Shown: positions 1-8,682, counted from the first letter of the stretch. The stretch is 34,999 nucleotides of DNA from Mucilaginibacter_A sp964236465 (GCA_964236465.1 CAXSBZ010000033.1:1-34999), one strand, 5' to 3'. A program made the numbers and translations. Notes: generated by a model from the sequence alone, not told the origin.

Positions 1-715
1 TGGTGGGCGGCGTGTTCGGCGTAACATTCATTTCGTTTGAAAAATAACGGATTTGAGCCGCAGTAGGCGTTTTGCCGAGCAGATTTAGCTTGGAACCGCC
101 GTGCGCCAAGCTGTCCGTCATGCTGATGACGGCATACATCAAAATGGCAAAATCCGGCCGCAAATTGGTGTTGTTCGTGTTGCTGATCTTCGGATCGTTA
201 AAATGAGATGTGCTTAGAGCTGCCAAACTTCCGCCAGCCGAAAAACCGATAATGCCCACTTTATTTGGATCGATTTGGTATTTTGCAGCACCTTCGCGAA
301 CGGTTTTGATCGCCATTTGTACATCCTGCAACGGTCCGATGCTTTTATCTTTCATCGTGGCATCGCTTGGCAAACGGTATTTCAGCACAAAAGCAGCCAC
401 ACCGATTTTGTTAAAAGCTTCTGCAATTTCGATTCCTTCGTGCGTGTAAGAAACAAAGGCATAACCTCCTCCCGGACAAATTACAATGGCTGCGCCGGTT
501 GCTTTTTCCTTTGCCGGAAGGTAGATTTCGAGCGTTGGTTTGGAAACTTTGCTGTAATTGATGTTGGTTTGATCGTTGGTTTTGACTTCCTGGTCTGGCC
601 CGGAAATAGAATTTGGGATGGCACCGGAATAAAGCGGCACCACGGTTTGCGCTTTTATTTGCAAAGAAACAGAAAGTAAAAACATTAAAAAACAGGTGTA
701 AAAGAAGTGTTTCAT
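1..715 (-). CDS. Secreted alpha/beta-hydrolase esterase (acetyl-xylan-esterase/BD-FAE-like), 3' end cut off
   Basis: The ATG is at 713-715 on the minus strand and the frame stays open to the window edge, so about 238 residues are visible and the C-terminus is missing. Residues 1-23 form a lipid-soluble export signal ending in KAQ. A glycine-rich strand (PGGGY, residues 81-85) fits the oxyanion-hole region, and GFSAGG (157-162) is the nucleophile elbow with Ser159. These are hallmarks of esterases that remove acetyl or other acyl groups from polysaccharides or small esters. The catalytic Asp and His would lie beyond the edge. The gene is divergent from the reductase at 912. The family call is firm, but the substrate is inferred only from family habit. 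Confidence 0.85.
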   Translation of the reverse strand, partial: MKHFFYTCFLMFLLSVSLQIKAQTVVPLYSGAIPNSISGPDQEVKTNDQTNINYSKVSKPTLEIYLPAKEKATGAAIVICPGGGYAFVSYTHEGIEIAEAFNKIGVAAFVLKYRLPSDATMKDKSIGPLQDVQMAIKTVREGAAKYQIDPNKVGIIGFSAGGSLAALSTSHFNDPKISNTNNTNLRPDFAILMYAVISMTDSLAHGGSKLNLLGKTPTAAQIRYFSNEMNVTPNTPPT

Positions 716-776
716 CGGGGTTTGAATTGGTGTTTAAATCAACATAAAAGCTGTTGTAATTGCAAGTGAAATATGA

Positions 777-793
777 ATGCTGTTTTTACCGGC
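777..793 (-). repeat. Dispersed motif copy (variant ATGCTGTTTTTACCGGC)
   Basis: Reverse-orientation copy of the intergenic motif, in the divergent gap between the esterase and the aldo/keto reductase. It is an intermediate form (GCTGTTTTTAC) between the two common core versions. Confidence 0.6.
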
Positions 794-911
794 ATAAAAT
801 TAAAGCGGATTTGCAGGATAAATTTCCATTGCATTGAATATAATTACAATTTAGGGTTTGTGCTGAAGATAGTTTAAGCTACTTTTATCATATTAAAATT
901 AAAAATCAATT

Positions 912-1904
912 ATGACTTATTTAGCAAATTCCGCCCGATACCAAGATATGGAATATCGCCGCTGCGGCAAAAGCGGCATCAAACTACCGGCAGTTTCGCT
1001 TGGCCTGTGGCACAATTTCGGCGATGTGGACGTGCTGGAAAATTTCCGAAACACGTTAAAACTGGCTTTCGACAGCGGCATCACGCATTTCGATCTAGCC
1101 AATAATTACGGGCCGCCACCGGGATCCGCAGAAGAAAATTTCGGCCGCATTTTGCACCAGGATTTCAAAGCTTACCGCGATGAACTGATCATCAGCAGCA
1201 AGGCCGGCTATTTAATGTGGGACGGCCCGTATGGCGAATGGGGTTCAAAAAAATACCTGATGGCCAGTTTGGAGCAGAGTTTAAAACGGATGAAACTGGA
1301 TTATGTAGATATTTTTTATTCGCATCGCCCCGACCCGGATACGCCGTTGGAAGAAACCATGGGCGCGCTGGATTTGATGGTTCGGCAGGGCAAAGCTTTG
1401 TACGTCGGCATCTCCAATTACCAACCGAAAGAAGCTGCCGAAGCAATTAAAATATTGAAAGATTTGGGTACGCCCTGCCTCATCCATCAACCTAAATACT
1501 CCATGTTTGAGCGTTGGGTTGAAACAGAAGGTTTGCTGGATCTGCTGGAAAAAGAAGGCGTTGGCTGCATCCCGTTTTCGCCGCTGGCACAAGGTTTATT
1601 AACCGATAAATATTTAAAAGGAATCCCGGAAGATTCGCGCATTGCTAAAGGTGTTGGATTTTTAACGGAGAATAATCTGACGGAAGAGAAGTTGAACCAA
1701 ATCAAAAAGTTAAATGATATTGCACAACAACGCGGGCAATCATTGGCACAAATGGCTTTGTCCTGGATTTTGAAAGATCAGCGTGTAACTTCAGTTTTAA
1801 TCGGTGCGAGCAAACCGGCGCAATTGACAGACTCGTTGAAATGTTTGGATAATACTGTTTTTAGCGGGGAAGAATTGGGATTAATTAATACAATTTTAGG
1901 TTGA
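912..1904 (+). CDS. gpr: L-glyceraldehyde 3-phosphate reductase-type aldo/keto reductase (YghZ family)
   Basis: A 330-residue cytoplasmic NADPH-dependent aldo/keto reductase. It matches the remembered E. coli YghZ (Gpr) sequence along almost its whole length, including the N-terminal LAN..RY..M.YR.CGKSG segment, which supports the ATG at 912 over the internal Met13. The AKR tetrad is present as Asp61, Tyr66, Lys97 and His138. The family stretch THFDLANNYGPPPGSAEENF (59-78) and the C-terminal cofactor segment SVLIGAS are also intact. YghZ reduces L-glyceraldehyde 3-phosphate and methylglyoxal, so a detoxification role is likely. The gene stands alone between a divergent esterase and a convergent small exported protein. 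The stop is followed 6 nt later by an inverted motif pair that could terminate transcription. Confidence 0.93.
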   Translation: MTYLANSARYQDMEYRRCGKSGIKLPAVSLGLWHNFGDVDVLENFRNTLKLAFDSGITHFDLANNYGPPPGSAEENFGRILHQDFKAYRDELIISSKAGYLMWDGPYGEWGSKKYLMASLEQSLKRMKLDYVDIFYSHRPDPDTPLEETMGALDLMVRQGKALYVGISNYQPKEAAEAIKILKDLGTPCLIHQPKYSMFERWVETEGLLDLLEKEGVGCIPFSPLAQGLLTDKYLKGIPEDSRIAKGVGFLTENNLTEEKLNQIKKLNDIAQQRGQSLAQMALSWILKDQRVTSVLIGASKPAQLTDSLKCLDNTVFSGEELGLINTILG

Positions 1905-1910
1905 AATTTT

Positions 1911-1964
1911 TAGGTGATAAAAGAAGCATTGGATGATTTTGCTTGGTGCTTCTTTTATCACCTA
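1911..1964. terminator. Inverted pair of the dispersed motif between convergent genes
   Basis: TAGGTGATAAAAGAAGCA (1911-1928) and its perfect reverse complement (1947-1964) are separated by 18 nt, giving an 18-bp stem. It starts 6 nt after the reductase stop, and its right arm contains the TAG stop (1962-1964) of the converging gene. A run of T follows on the plus strand (1965-1970). The hairpin is seen directly; a bidirectional terminator role is inferred. Confidence 0.65.
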
Positions 1965-2582
1965 TTTTTTTGGTTTTGGGTTGAGGCCTACAGCTGCGCC
2001 GATGTAAAAGAAAAAAGATTGATCTGATTTTAAGTTTGCCAGCTGTGTTGGATATACAAACAGATGCTCTCCAAATTTAGGCACTAAAAAAAGCGCTTTA
2101 TTTAAGGAAATTCTACGAAAACTTGCTTCTACACGAGGTCCGCTTACATTTCCGGCAGAACCATATTTTGTATTGTTTAAGCTAAATTCTGCCGTAATAT
2201 CTATATAAAGATCGTTGTAATCCTTTTCATTTATTTTTTGATTCGGGTATATTTTACCAAAAATTCGATTAAATAGGTAGATTGGATACAAAGTTAGTCC
2301 GGCACCTGCCCCCAAAACATTTAAATTCGGATTACCATATCTGCCATAAACAGAACTGTAACTGGCAGTTGCATTGAGCGAAAGCAATTTGAACAAAGCG
2401 AATTCCCGGCGCAAACCAACACTACCATAAGTTGTAAAATCAGCCCTGGTTTGTTTATCACCAACGCCAAATCGCGGCGAGATACTCCAAACCGAACGAT
2501 AGGATTTGTAAGACAATGAATCTTGTGCAAAAGAAGAAATGCCAACAGTTAGCAGAAAAAAAGTAAATAATATTTTCATCAT
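1962..2582 (-). CDS. Exported outer-membrane beta-barrel-like protein of unknown function
   Basis: 206 residues from the ATG at 2580-2582 (a second ATG follows directly; the codon before is TTG). The N-terminus is a clear signal peptide (KILFTFFLLTVGISSFAQ). The mature part alternates hydrophobic and polar residues in short strands rich in aromatics and glycine, with a Phe-rich end (SFFFYIGAAVGL), as in small outer-membrane barrels of Bacteroidota. I recognise no named family. It could also be a periplasmic beta-rich protein. Its stop lies inside the inverted motif pair it shares with the convergent reductase gene. Confidence 0.7.
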   Translation of the reverse strand: MMKILFTFFLLTVGISSFAQDSLSYKSYRSVWSISPRFGVGDKQTRADFTTYGSVGLRREFALFKLLSLNATASYSSVYGRYGNPNLNVLGAGAGLTLYPIYLFNRIFGKIYPNQKINEKDYNDLYIDITAEFSLNNTKYGSAGNVSGPRVEASFRRISLNKALFLVPKFGEHLFVYPTQLANLKSDQSFFFYIGAAVGLNPKPKK

Positions 2583-2684
2583 CAATATAAATTTCTGTAA
2601 AATAAGATTTTATAAACTACTTTTTATAAAGAAGTTATTTAAACTTTTTTGCATTAACAATTTGAATGTCAATGATTTAAAAAT

Positions 2685-2807
2685 AGGACACACCCCTAAC
2701 CCCTCTCGAGAGGGGAAGCATAATTCGCTACCTTTCTAAATGCTGTTTATAATTTAGAAAGGTCTGCAAGCGATTTCCCCTCTTGAGAGGGGTTAGGGGT
2801 GTGTCCT
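2685..2807. repeat. Palindromic REP-like element, copy 1
   Basis: About 32-bp near-perfect inverted arms start AGGACACACCCCTAACCCCT and close with a self-complementary CCCCTCTCGAGAGGGG step. They enclose a loop containing two different versions of a CTTTCT segment. A second copy lies at 8445-8567 in the opposite orientation. The region between the genes at 1962 and 2983 otherwise holds only the hairpin at 2893 and the motif at 2955. Confidence 0.85.
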
Positions 2808-2892
2808 CCTGTAATTTTGTATTTAAACATGTTTTGGCCCTGAAAAATCGAATAAAAGTTTAAATAAGTTCAAGCTAAAAATCTAAACCAAC

Positions 2893-2926
2893 AAAAAAAG
2901 CCCTCCGTTTCCGAAGAGCTTTTTTA
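2893..2926 (-). terminator. Probable terminator of the M1 peptidase gene
   Basis: AAAAAAGC and GCTTTTTT arms surround an imperfect inner stem (CCTCCG/CGAAGA) with a TTTC loop, flanked by A and T runs on either side. It lies about 60 nt beyond the stop of the minus-strand peptidase. The symmetric A/T runs would also allow termination in the other direction. Confidence 0.5.
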
Positions 2927-2954
2927 AACTAATTATCTTCCATCAGCACAAATT

Positions 2955-2974
2955 TAGGCCGATAAAAGAAGCAT
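2955..2974 (+). repeat. Dispersed motif copy TAGGCCGATAAAAGAAGCAT
   Basis: Full-length copy with the TAGGCC leader, 8 nt beyond the stop of the M1 peptidase. The same leader recurs at 19967, joined to the alternative core. Confidence 0.75.
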
Positions 2975-2982
2975 CCTATTTT

Positions 2983-5574
2983 TTACTGAAACATACTATC
3001 CGCAACACCACTATTCACTTTCACATCCGAAACTTTAAACTCAATATTTTCGCCAAACAAAGTGTTTTTTATGCTGAAAGGAACTTTAATTCCATTCACG
3101 GCAACGCGGTAATCGCTGTAATCCGACGTGGTGGTGATACCGGAAATAGTTTTTGTTTCTTTCAGTTTCAACCCGGAAGTCATGTCATAATACGATTTAA
3201 TTATATTGCCATTCGGGTTGGTAACCGTGATGAGATAGGCAGGCTGACTGCCAATTATTTTTATGCCCGGCGATAAAACTGTGCTAAAAGAAGCATTGCC
3301 ATAATTCAGCTCCGGAAACAGGGTTTGAGCTTGCTTTAAAATAGCTTTATCATTTTGGGTCAGCTGAATCGGCTCGTTGTTTTGCAATGTTTTTACGCTG
3401 TCTTTATTCACCGTGGTATGCCTGGTGAGGTTGTAAGCCGGAACTTTCACATCTTGCGAAAACATATTTGGCATTTTGTATTGATTGGTTTGCTGCACTT
3501 GAATGCCCGAAATCTGGCCGGCAGAAGTAACAGTCAGATCTTTTACAGTTCTCAGCTTTGCTGCACCGCCAATGGCATCCAGATATTTGTTGATTACCGT
3601 AACTGCCGTGGTTCCGGCCGGCATGGTTATCCCGCTAAAAGTATTGTTATCCGGTTCGATGTCCGGCAAAATATGCTCCGGATCAAGCACTACCAAATCT
3701 ATTTTTGAGGTAGAAGGATACAGGAAAGTCCAGCTGCCGCCGCGCTGCCAAATTTCTGCGGGTAATTTTATGGTTGCAGTTTTGCCGTTTGCTTCCGTGA
3801 TAGCCGCAGTAACCGGCAAAGCCATTTCACCCAAGTTTTCTATGGTGATCAATGCTCCTTTTGCCGCATCATTTTGCACGTAGGCAATCCCTTTTACCGA
3901 TTGGTCCAGCTTCCAGGTTGTAAAAAACCATTCCTTCCAAAACCAGCTTAAATCTTCACCTGCAGCATTATCCATGCTGTGGAAAAAATCCCAGGGCGAC
4001 GGATGTTTAAAAGCCCAGCGTTTGATATACGTCCGGAAAGCATAATCGAAACGCTCCTTGCCCAAAATCTGTTCGCGCAAAATCTTCAAGCCCAAAGCCG
4101 GTTTGCTGTAAGCTGCCTCACCTAAAAACGAAGCCTGCAACACATCCGGCGTATTAAAAATTGCTTCTGCCTGCGGCCCGAAAGCAGATTGTGCAGAAGC
4201 TTCTGCATCTGGCCTGATATAATATTCGCCTTTGTTGAAAAGTGTGATGTCGATCTGGTTGATAAAAGTATTAAAACCTTCATCCATCCAGGCGTATTTC
4301 CGCTCGTTGGAACCCACGATCATCGGAAACCAGTTGTGCCCGAATTCGTGATTGGCAACATCCCAAAGTTCGGCACCGCGACTTTCAGCACCGCAAAAAA
4401 CGATACCCGGATATTCCATCCCGCTAACAATTCCACCCACATTGGTTGCTGTTGGATAAGTAAATTCATACCATTGCCTGGAATCCATTTCGATGCTGGC
4501 TTTCACATATTCTGTTGATCTTCCCCAGGCAGAAGGCCCGCCGCTTTGAATGGGATAAACAGACTGCGCCAAGATTTTTTTTCCGCTTGGGAGATTGATC
4601 CGCGCCGCATCCCAAACGAAAGCATTGGAAGCTGCCCAAGCTGCGTCGCGGGTATTTTTGCACAAAAAACGCCAGGTAAGTGCAGGCTTTTTAAAGTAAT
4701 TATTTTGTTTGATCACTTCAGAAGAATCGCGGATCATCACCGTTCGATCGCTGTTTTGCGCTTTGGCCAATCTACCCAAAACCGTTGGCGATAATACTTC
4801 CGACGGGTTCAGTAATTCGCCTGAACCAGTGATAATCAAGTTGGAAGGAGCCGTGATGGTATAATTAATGTTGCCGTAATCCAAATAAAACTCGGATGCG
4901 CCCAAGTATGGGATCGTGTTCCAGCCTGATAAATCATCATAAACTTCCATCCGCGGATACCATTGCGCAATCTCATAAATCCAGCCGTTGCCGGTTTTTA
5001 CACGGCCCATCCGGTCGGTCCCGTTTTCCGGGATTTCAAAACTGTAATCAATTTTAATCTGGATTTTATTGCCTGATGCTTTCAGCGAATCTTTTAGTTT
5101 GATCTGCATCCGTGTATCCGTTACCAAATAATTTGCGGGTTCTGTTTTGCCGTTTCGAATCAGCGTAACCGATTTAATCACGTCGCCCTGCGTAAAAGCT
5201 TTGTTGGCAAAACGCCCGCCCGTAACCGGCGTGGTAGCTTCGGCACGCGAATCCCGGCGGTAAATATTCTGATCTAATTGCAGCCACAAAAACGGTAAGC
5301 CGTCCGGGCTGTTGTTGGTGTAAGTGATGGTGGTGCTGCCTGCAATCTGCTTTTTCAGGGTATCCAAAGCCACATTAATTTGATAATCAGCATGGTTTTG
5401 CCAGTATTTTGCAGTTGGGGCACCACCGGCTGTACGAAACTGGTTGCCTTTATCCGTATAAAAATTCGGATCAAATACTTTATGCTGATCGTATTTACTG
5501 CCCGGAACCGGGGTAGTTTGTGCAAAAGCTTGAGCGGTTGCTGCCCATAAACAAGCAGCCAATAGTTTTTTCAT
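2983..5574 (-). CDS. Secreted M1-family zinc metallopeptidase (gluzincin aminopeptidase-like)
   Basis: 863 residues with a signal peptide (KKLLAACLWAATAQAFAQ), so it probably acts in the periplasm or outside the cell. The N-terminal beta domain covers about residues 60-260. The catalytic domain carries HEFGH (409-413) and then Glu432 in WMDEGF, the exact HExxH-x18-E zinc signature of M1 enzymes. GMEYPG (385-390) stands where M1 aminopeptidases have GxMEN. From about residue 660 a C-terminal beta-rich extension follows; it recalls outer-membrane lipoprotein-sorting-like domains often joined to M1 peptidases here, but that assignment is weak. The gene is divergent from the GH92 enzyme. A 20-nt stretch (3281-3300, GNASFST codons) is identical to one in that gene. 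Confidence 0.93.
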   Translation of the reverse strand: MKKLLAACLWAATAQAFAQTTPVPGSKYDQHKVFDPNFYTDKGNQFRTAGGAPTAKYWQNHADYQINVALDTLKKQIAGSTTITYTNNSPDGLPFLWLQLDQNIYRRDSRAEATTPVTGGRFANKAFTQGDVIKSVTLIRNGKTEPANYLVTDTRMQIKLKDSLKASGNKIQIKIDYSFEIPENGTDRMGRVKTGNGWIYEIAQWYPRMEVYDDLSGWNTIPYLGASEFYLDYGNINYTITAPSNLIITGSGELLNPSEVLSPTVLGRLAKAQNSDRTVMIRDSSEVIKQNNYFKKPALTWRFLCKNTRDAAWAASNAFVWDAARINLPSGKKILAQSVYPIQSGGPSAWGRSTEYVKASIEMDSRQWYEFTYPTATNVGGIVSGMEYPGIVFCGAESRGAELWDVANHEFGHNWFPMIVGSNERKYAWMDEGFNTFINQIDITLFNKGEYYIRPDAEASAQSAFGPQAEAIFNTPDVLQASFLGEAAYSKPALGLKILREQILGKERFDYAFRTYIKRWAFKHPSPWDFFHSMDNAAGEDLSWFWKEWFFTTWKLDQSVKGIAYVQNDAAKGALITIENLGEMALPVTAAITEANGKTATIKLPAEIWQRGGSWTFLYPSTSKIDLVVLDPEHILPDIEPDNNTFSGITMPAGTTAVTVINKYLDAIGGAAKLRTVKDLTVTSAGQISGIQVQQTNQYKMPNMFSQDVKVPAYNLTRHTTVNKDSVKTLQNNEPIQLTQNDKAILKQAQTLFPELNYGNASFSTVLSPGIKIIGSQPAYLITVTNPNGNIIKSYYDMTSGLKLKETKTISGITTTSDYSDYRVAVNGIKVPFSIKNTLFGENIEFKVSDVKVNSGVADSMFQ

Positions 5575-5610
5575 TTTGTGCAGATGATTTTTTGTGAAGG
5601 TAAAATTTCA

Positions 5611-5712
5611 CCCTATAAAAGAAGTATGCCGCAGGAAAGTTCAGGGCAGTAGCATAAAAATTTTACAAAAGCCATATCAAGGCTGAAAATCCAATGCTTC
5701 TTTTATCGGCTA
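5611..5712. repeat. Inverted pair of the dispersed motif, arms 66 nt apart
   Basis: Left arm CCCTATAAAAGAAGTAT (5611-5627) and right arm ATGCTTCTTTTATCGGCTA (5694-5712) lie upstream of the M1 peptidase start. The 5' flanks of the two arms differ, so only the core can pair. Confidence 0.65.
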
Positions 5713-5750
5713 ATTTTTATATTAAAAGCCTGTTTAAACTTCTTCTCGGC

Positions 5751-5950
5751 TATTTTGGCTAAAGCCGTATCTAAATACCTACACTCCACGGCCTGAAGGC
5801 CGTGGCAATTTGGATAACTTGTTTTTAAATTTTTATATATCAGCTAATAATAAAATAACCTGTTCCGTCAAAATGGTTATCGAGTTTCAATTGCCACGGC
5901 CTTCAGGCCGTGAGCAAGGGCGGAAAACAACAAGGCTTTAGCCAAAACAG
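5751..5950. repeat. Large nested palindromic element (CCACGGCCTGAAGGCCGTGG type)
   Basis: Outer arms TATTTTGGCTAAAGCC (5751-5766) and GGCTTTAGCCAAAACAG (5934-5950) enclose inner palindromes at 5786-5805 and 5894-5913. Each inner palindrome is itself a hairpin, and they are inverted copies of each other including the adjoining GGCAATT/AATTGCC. The centre is AT-rich. The element fills most of the 557-bp divergent gap between the peptidase and mannosidase genes. No coding sequence is seen in the gap. Confidence 0.85.
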
Positions 5951-5970
5951 TATAGCGCATCAAAATGTAT

Positions 5971-5986
5971 GCCCTAAAAGAAGCAT
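5971..5986 (+). repeat. Dispersed motif copy GCCCTAAAAGAAGCAT
   Basis: Copy lacking the usual GAT before the AAAA run, 146 nt before the GH92 start and 20 nt after the nested palindrome. Confidence 0.6.
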
Positions 5987-6131
5987 GTAATTATTGATCC
6001 TAAGCTTACTGGAAGATATAATGTAAACCTAAACAGGCCCTAAAGCAGTTTTATTCACAAAAATTGAATTTCCGAAAATTTCCTGCTTATAATTGTTTGC
6101 ACCTATTTAATCAATCAACAACTGTTGTGTA

Positions 6132-8432
6132 ATGAGAAATACGATTCTTTCAACCGGTTTAATTTTTTGTTCATTTGCTTCTTTTGCACAACAAAAATCG
6201 CCATCCGATTTAGTACAATATGTAAAACCGATTATTGGTACGCAGCGGATGGGCCACACTTATCCCGGTGCAACCGTTCCGTTTGGCATGGTGCAGCTAA
6301 GCCCGGAAACGGATACGGTCAGCTATGAACAAAACGGCAAATACAATCCTGATGTTTACAAATATTGTGCTGGTTATCAATATGATGATCACTCGATCAC
6401 CGGTTTCAGCCATACGCATTTCAGCGGCACAGGTCACTCCGATCTGGGCGATTTTTTAGTGATGCCAACCGTTGGGCAGCTCAAACTCAATCCCGGCACG
6501 GCAACGCAGCTCAAAAGCGGTTACCGCTCCAATTTCTCCCATGCAAACGAAGTATCGGCTGCTGATTATTACAAAGTGAAGCTGGACGATTACAACATCA
6601 CGGCGGAAATGACGGCCAGTACACGCGTTGGTTTCCATCAATATACGTTTCCGAAATCAGATCAATCACACATCATTCTGGATTTGATGGCTGGCATTTA
6701 TAATTATGACGATAAAAACGTGTGGACTTATTTGCGCGTGGTAAACGATACTTTGGTAACCGGTTATCGCCAAACCAATGGCTGGGCAAAAAACCGGACT
6801 TTGTATTTCGCCATGAAATTTTCTAAACCTTTTATCGCTTACGGCAACCGTAATTATTCCAAAAAAGAGGTTTACAGAGGTTTTTGGGGGAAATTCAACC
6901 AAAGCAAAAACTTCCCGGAAGTGGCCGCACAAAGGCTTCGGGCTTATTTCGATTTCAAAACAGAAGATGGCGAAAAAATCAAGATTAAACTGGCATTGTC
7001 GCCGGTGAGCATGGACGGCGCGCTGCAAAATATGCAAACTGAAATCCCGGGTTGGGATTTTGATGCGGTAAAAGAAGCAGGGCAAAAACTGTGGGAACAG
7101 GAGCTTTCCAAAATTACCATTCAAACTAAAAGTTTGGCCGAAAAACAGAACTTTTATACCGCTATGTATCACGCCATGATCAACCCAACTATTTATATGG
7201 ATGCGGACGGCAAATACAAAGGTTTGGATCAGAATGTGCATGTGGCTCAGGGCTTTACCAATTATACCACGTTTTCTTTGTGGGATACTTACCGCGCGCT
7301 GCATCCGCTTTTCAACATCATCGAGCCAAAACGGAACGATGATATGATCAAATCCATGCTGGCGCATTTTGACCAAAGCCCGGAGCACATGCTGCCGGTT
7401 TGGTCAAACTCCGGCAACGAAAACTGGTGCATGTCCGGTTATCATTCTGTTGCCGTAATTGCAGATGCGGTAATGAAAGGCAATGCTTCTTTTAGCACAC
7501 AAAAAGCGTTGGATGCCTGCGTGGCCACTGCGCGAAAACGTGATTATGAAGGCATCGGCGAGTATATGGACAAAGGTTATATTTCGGATGAACATAACGG
7601 CGTTTCAGTTTCCAACACTTTGGAATATGCGTACGATGACTGGGCGATTGCGCAAATGGCCAAAAAATTGGGCCAAACGGATATTTATAACGAGTTTATC
7701 AAACGGTCTGAAAACTATAAAAACGTGTTTGATCCTTCGGATGGTTTTATGCACCCGAAACTGGCAAACGGTACTTTCCGCAAAAAATTTGATGCTTTAT
7801 CTACTAATAATCAGGGTTTTATTGAAGGAAATTCCTGGAACTATACTTTCTTCGTCCCGGAAAACCCAACCGAATTAATTAAATTGATGGGCGGCAACAA
7901 GCGTTTTATTTCCCGTCTGGATTCTTTGTTCACGATGAATTTGCCGGACAAGTATTTTGCCGAAACGGAAGACATTACACGCGACGGCATCATTGGCAAT
8001 TATGTGCATGGCAACGAGCCTTCGCACCACGTGGCTTATTTGTACAACTGGACTAACCAGCCCTGGAAAACGCAGGAACGTATCCGCATGATTTTGCCGA
8101 AAATGTACAAACCAACGCCGGATGGTTTGGGCGGAAATGACGATACCGGCCAAATGAGTGCTTGGTATATTTTTAGTTCGCTGGGTTTTTATTCGGTTGC
8201 GCCGGGATCAGATCAGTATTCACTGGGCAGCCCGGCGGTTGATGGTGCCGTAATCCAACTTCCCGGAGGAAAAACTTTGGAAATTATCGCCAAAAATCAA
8301 TCTGCCAAAAATGTGTATGTAAAAGAAGTATTGCTGAACGGAGCGGTTTTGAACGAGCATTTTATCACGCACCAACAGCTTATGAATGGCGGGAAACTGG
8401 TTTTTGTGATGAGCGGGAAACATGGGAAGTAA
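6132..8432 (+). CDS. Secreted GH92 alpha-1,2-mannosidase-type glycoside hydrolase
   Basis: 766 residues, the usual GH92 length, with a signal peptide ending in SFAQQ. Family landmarks appear in order: IIGTQRMGHTYPGATVPFGM near residues 35-54, TGFSHTHFSGTGHSDLGDF near 90-108, EGNSWNY near 568, GNEPSHHVAYLYNW near 620, and GNDDTGQMSAWYIFSSLGFY (668-687). These stretches make up the calcium-dependent inverting active site of exo-mannosidases that trim alpha-mannans and N-glycans; GNDD is where the family's base-side acidic residues lie. The enzyme probably acts in the periplasm. It is not in a visible SusCD locus. The neighbouring M1 peptidase is divergent, so a shared glycoprotein-scavenging role is only a suggestion. 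An intragenic motif copy lies at 7479-7498. Confidence 0.95.
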   Translation: MRNTILSTGLIFCSFASFAQQKSPSDLVQYVKPIIGTQRMGHTYPGATVPFGMVQLSPETDTVSYEQNGKYNPDVYKYCAGYQYDDHSITGFSHTHFSGTGHSDLGDFLVMPTVGQLKLNPGTATQLKSGYRSNFSHANEVSAADYYKVKLDDYNITAEMTASTRVGFHQYTFPKSDQSHIILDLMAGIYNYDDKNVWTYLRVVNDTLVTGYRQTNGWAKNRTLYFAMKFSKPFIAYGNRNYSKKEVYRGFWGKFNQSKNFPEVAAQRLRAYFDFKTEDGEKIKIKLALSPVSMDGALQNMQTEIPGWDFDAVKEAGQKLWEQELSKITIQTKSLAEKQNFYTAMYHAMINPTIYMDADGKYKGLDQNVHVAQGFTNYTTFSLWDTYRALHPLFNIIEPKRNDDMIKSMLAHFDQSPEHMLPVWSNSGNENWCMSGYHSVAVIADAVMKGNASFSTQKALDACVATARKRDYEGIGEYMDKGYISDEHNGVSVSNTLEYAYDDWAIAQMAKKLGQTDIYNEFIKRSENYKNVFDPSDGFMHPKLANGTFRKKFDALSTNNQGFIEGNSWNYTFFVPENPTELIKLMGGNKRFISRLDSLFTMNLPDKYFAETEDITRDGIIGNYVHGNEPSHHVAYLYNWTNQPWKTQERIRMILPKMYKPTPDGLGGNDDTGQMSAWYIFSSLGFYSVAPGSDQYSLGSPAVDGAVIQLPGGKTLEIIAKNQSAKNVYVKEVLLNGAVLNEHFITHQQLMNGGKLVFVMSGKHGK

Positions 8433-8444
8433 CCTTTTTGTAAG

Positions 8445-8567
8445 AGACACACCCCTACCCCTCTCAAGAGGGGAAACCGCTTGCAGACTTTTCTATCGGT
8501 TAAAAGTAGCAGACAGAAAGGTAGCAAACTGTGCTTCCCCTCTTGAGAGGGGTTAGGGGTGTGTCCT
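8445..8567. repeat. Palindromic REP-like element, copy 2 (opposite orientation)
   Basis: Same family as 2685-2807. The right arm here, including the GCTACCTTTCT segment near the loop, corresponds to the left arm of copy 1, so the two elements are reversed relative to each other. It begins 12 nt after the GH92 stop and may serve as that gene's terminator. Confidence 0.85.
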
Positions 8568-8682
8568 TCAATTTACACGTTAAAAATATCACCATTAAAA
8601 ACTAACTTTCACCCTGTAACATTTCCCTCCTCACCGTATCTCATGGGCAAAATCACAAACATGAGTTTGGCAATTAGCAGCG

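Noticed and set aside
275..679. Plus-strand open frames in the first 700 bases
   Set aside because: They are antisense to the truncated esterase gene, which has a signal peptide and the GFSAGG nucleophile motif.
2685..2807. Possible CRISPR array from repeated CCCCT/AGGGG blocks
   Set aside because: Only one inverted pair of arms is present, with no series of direct repeats and unique spacers and no cas genes.
6666..7388. A 240-residue minus-strand open frame inside the GH92 gene
   Set aside because: It is antisense to a highly conserved enzyme, lacks recognisable domains and has shadow-type composition.
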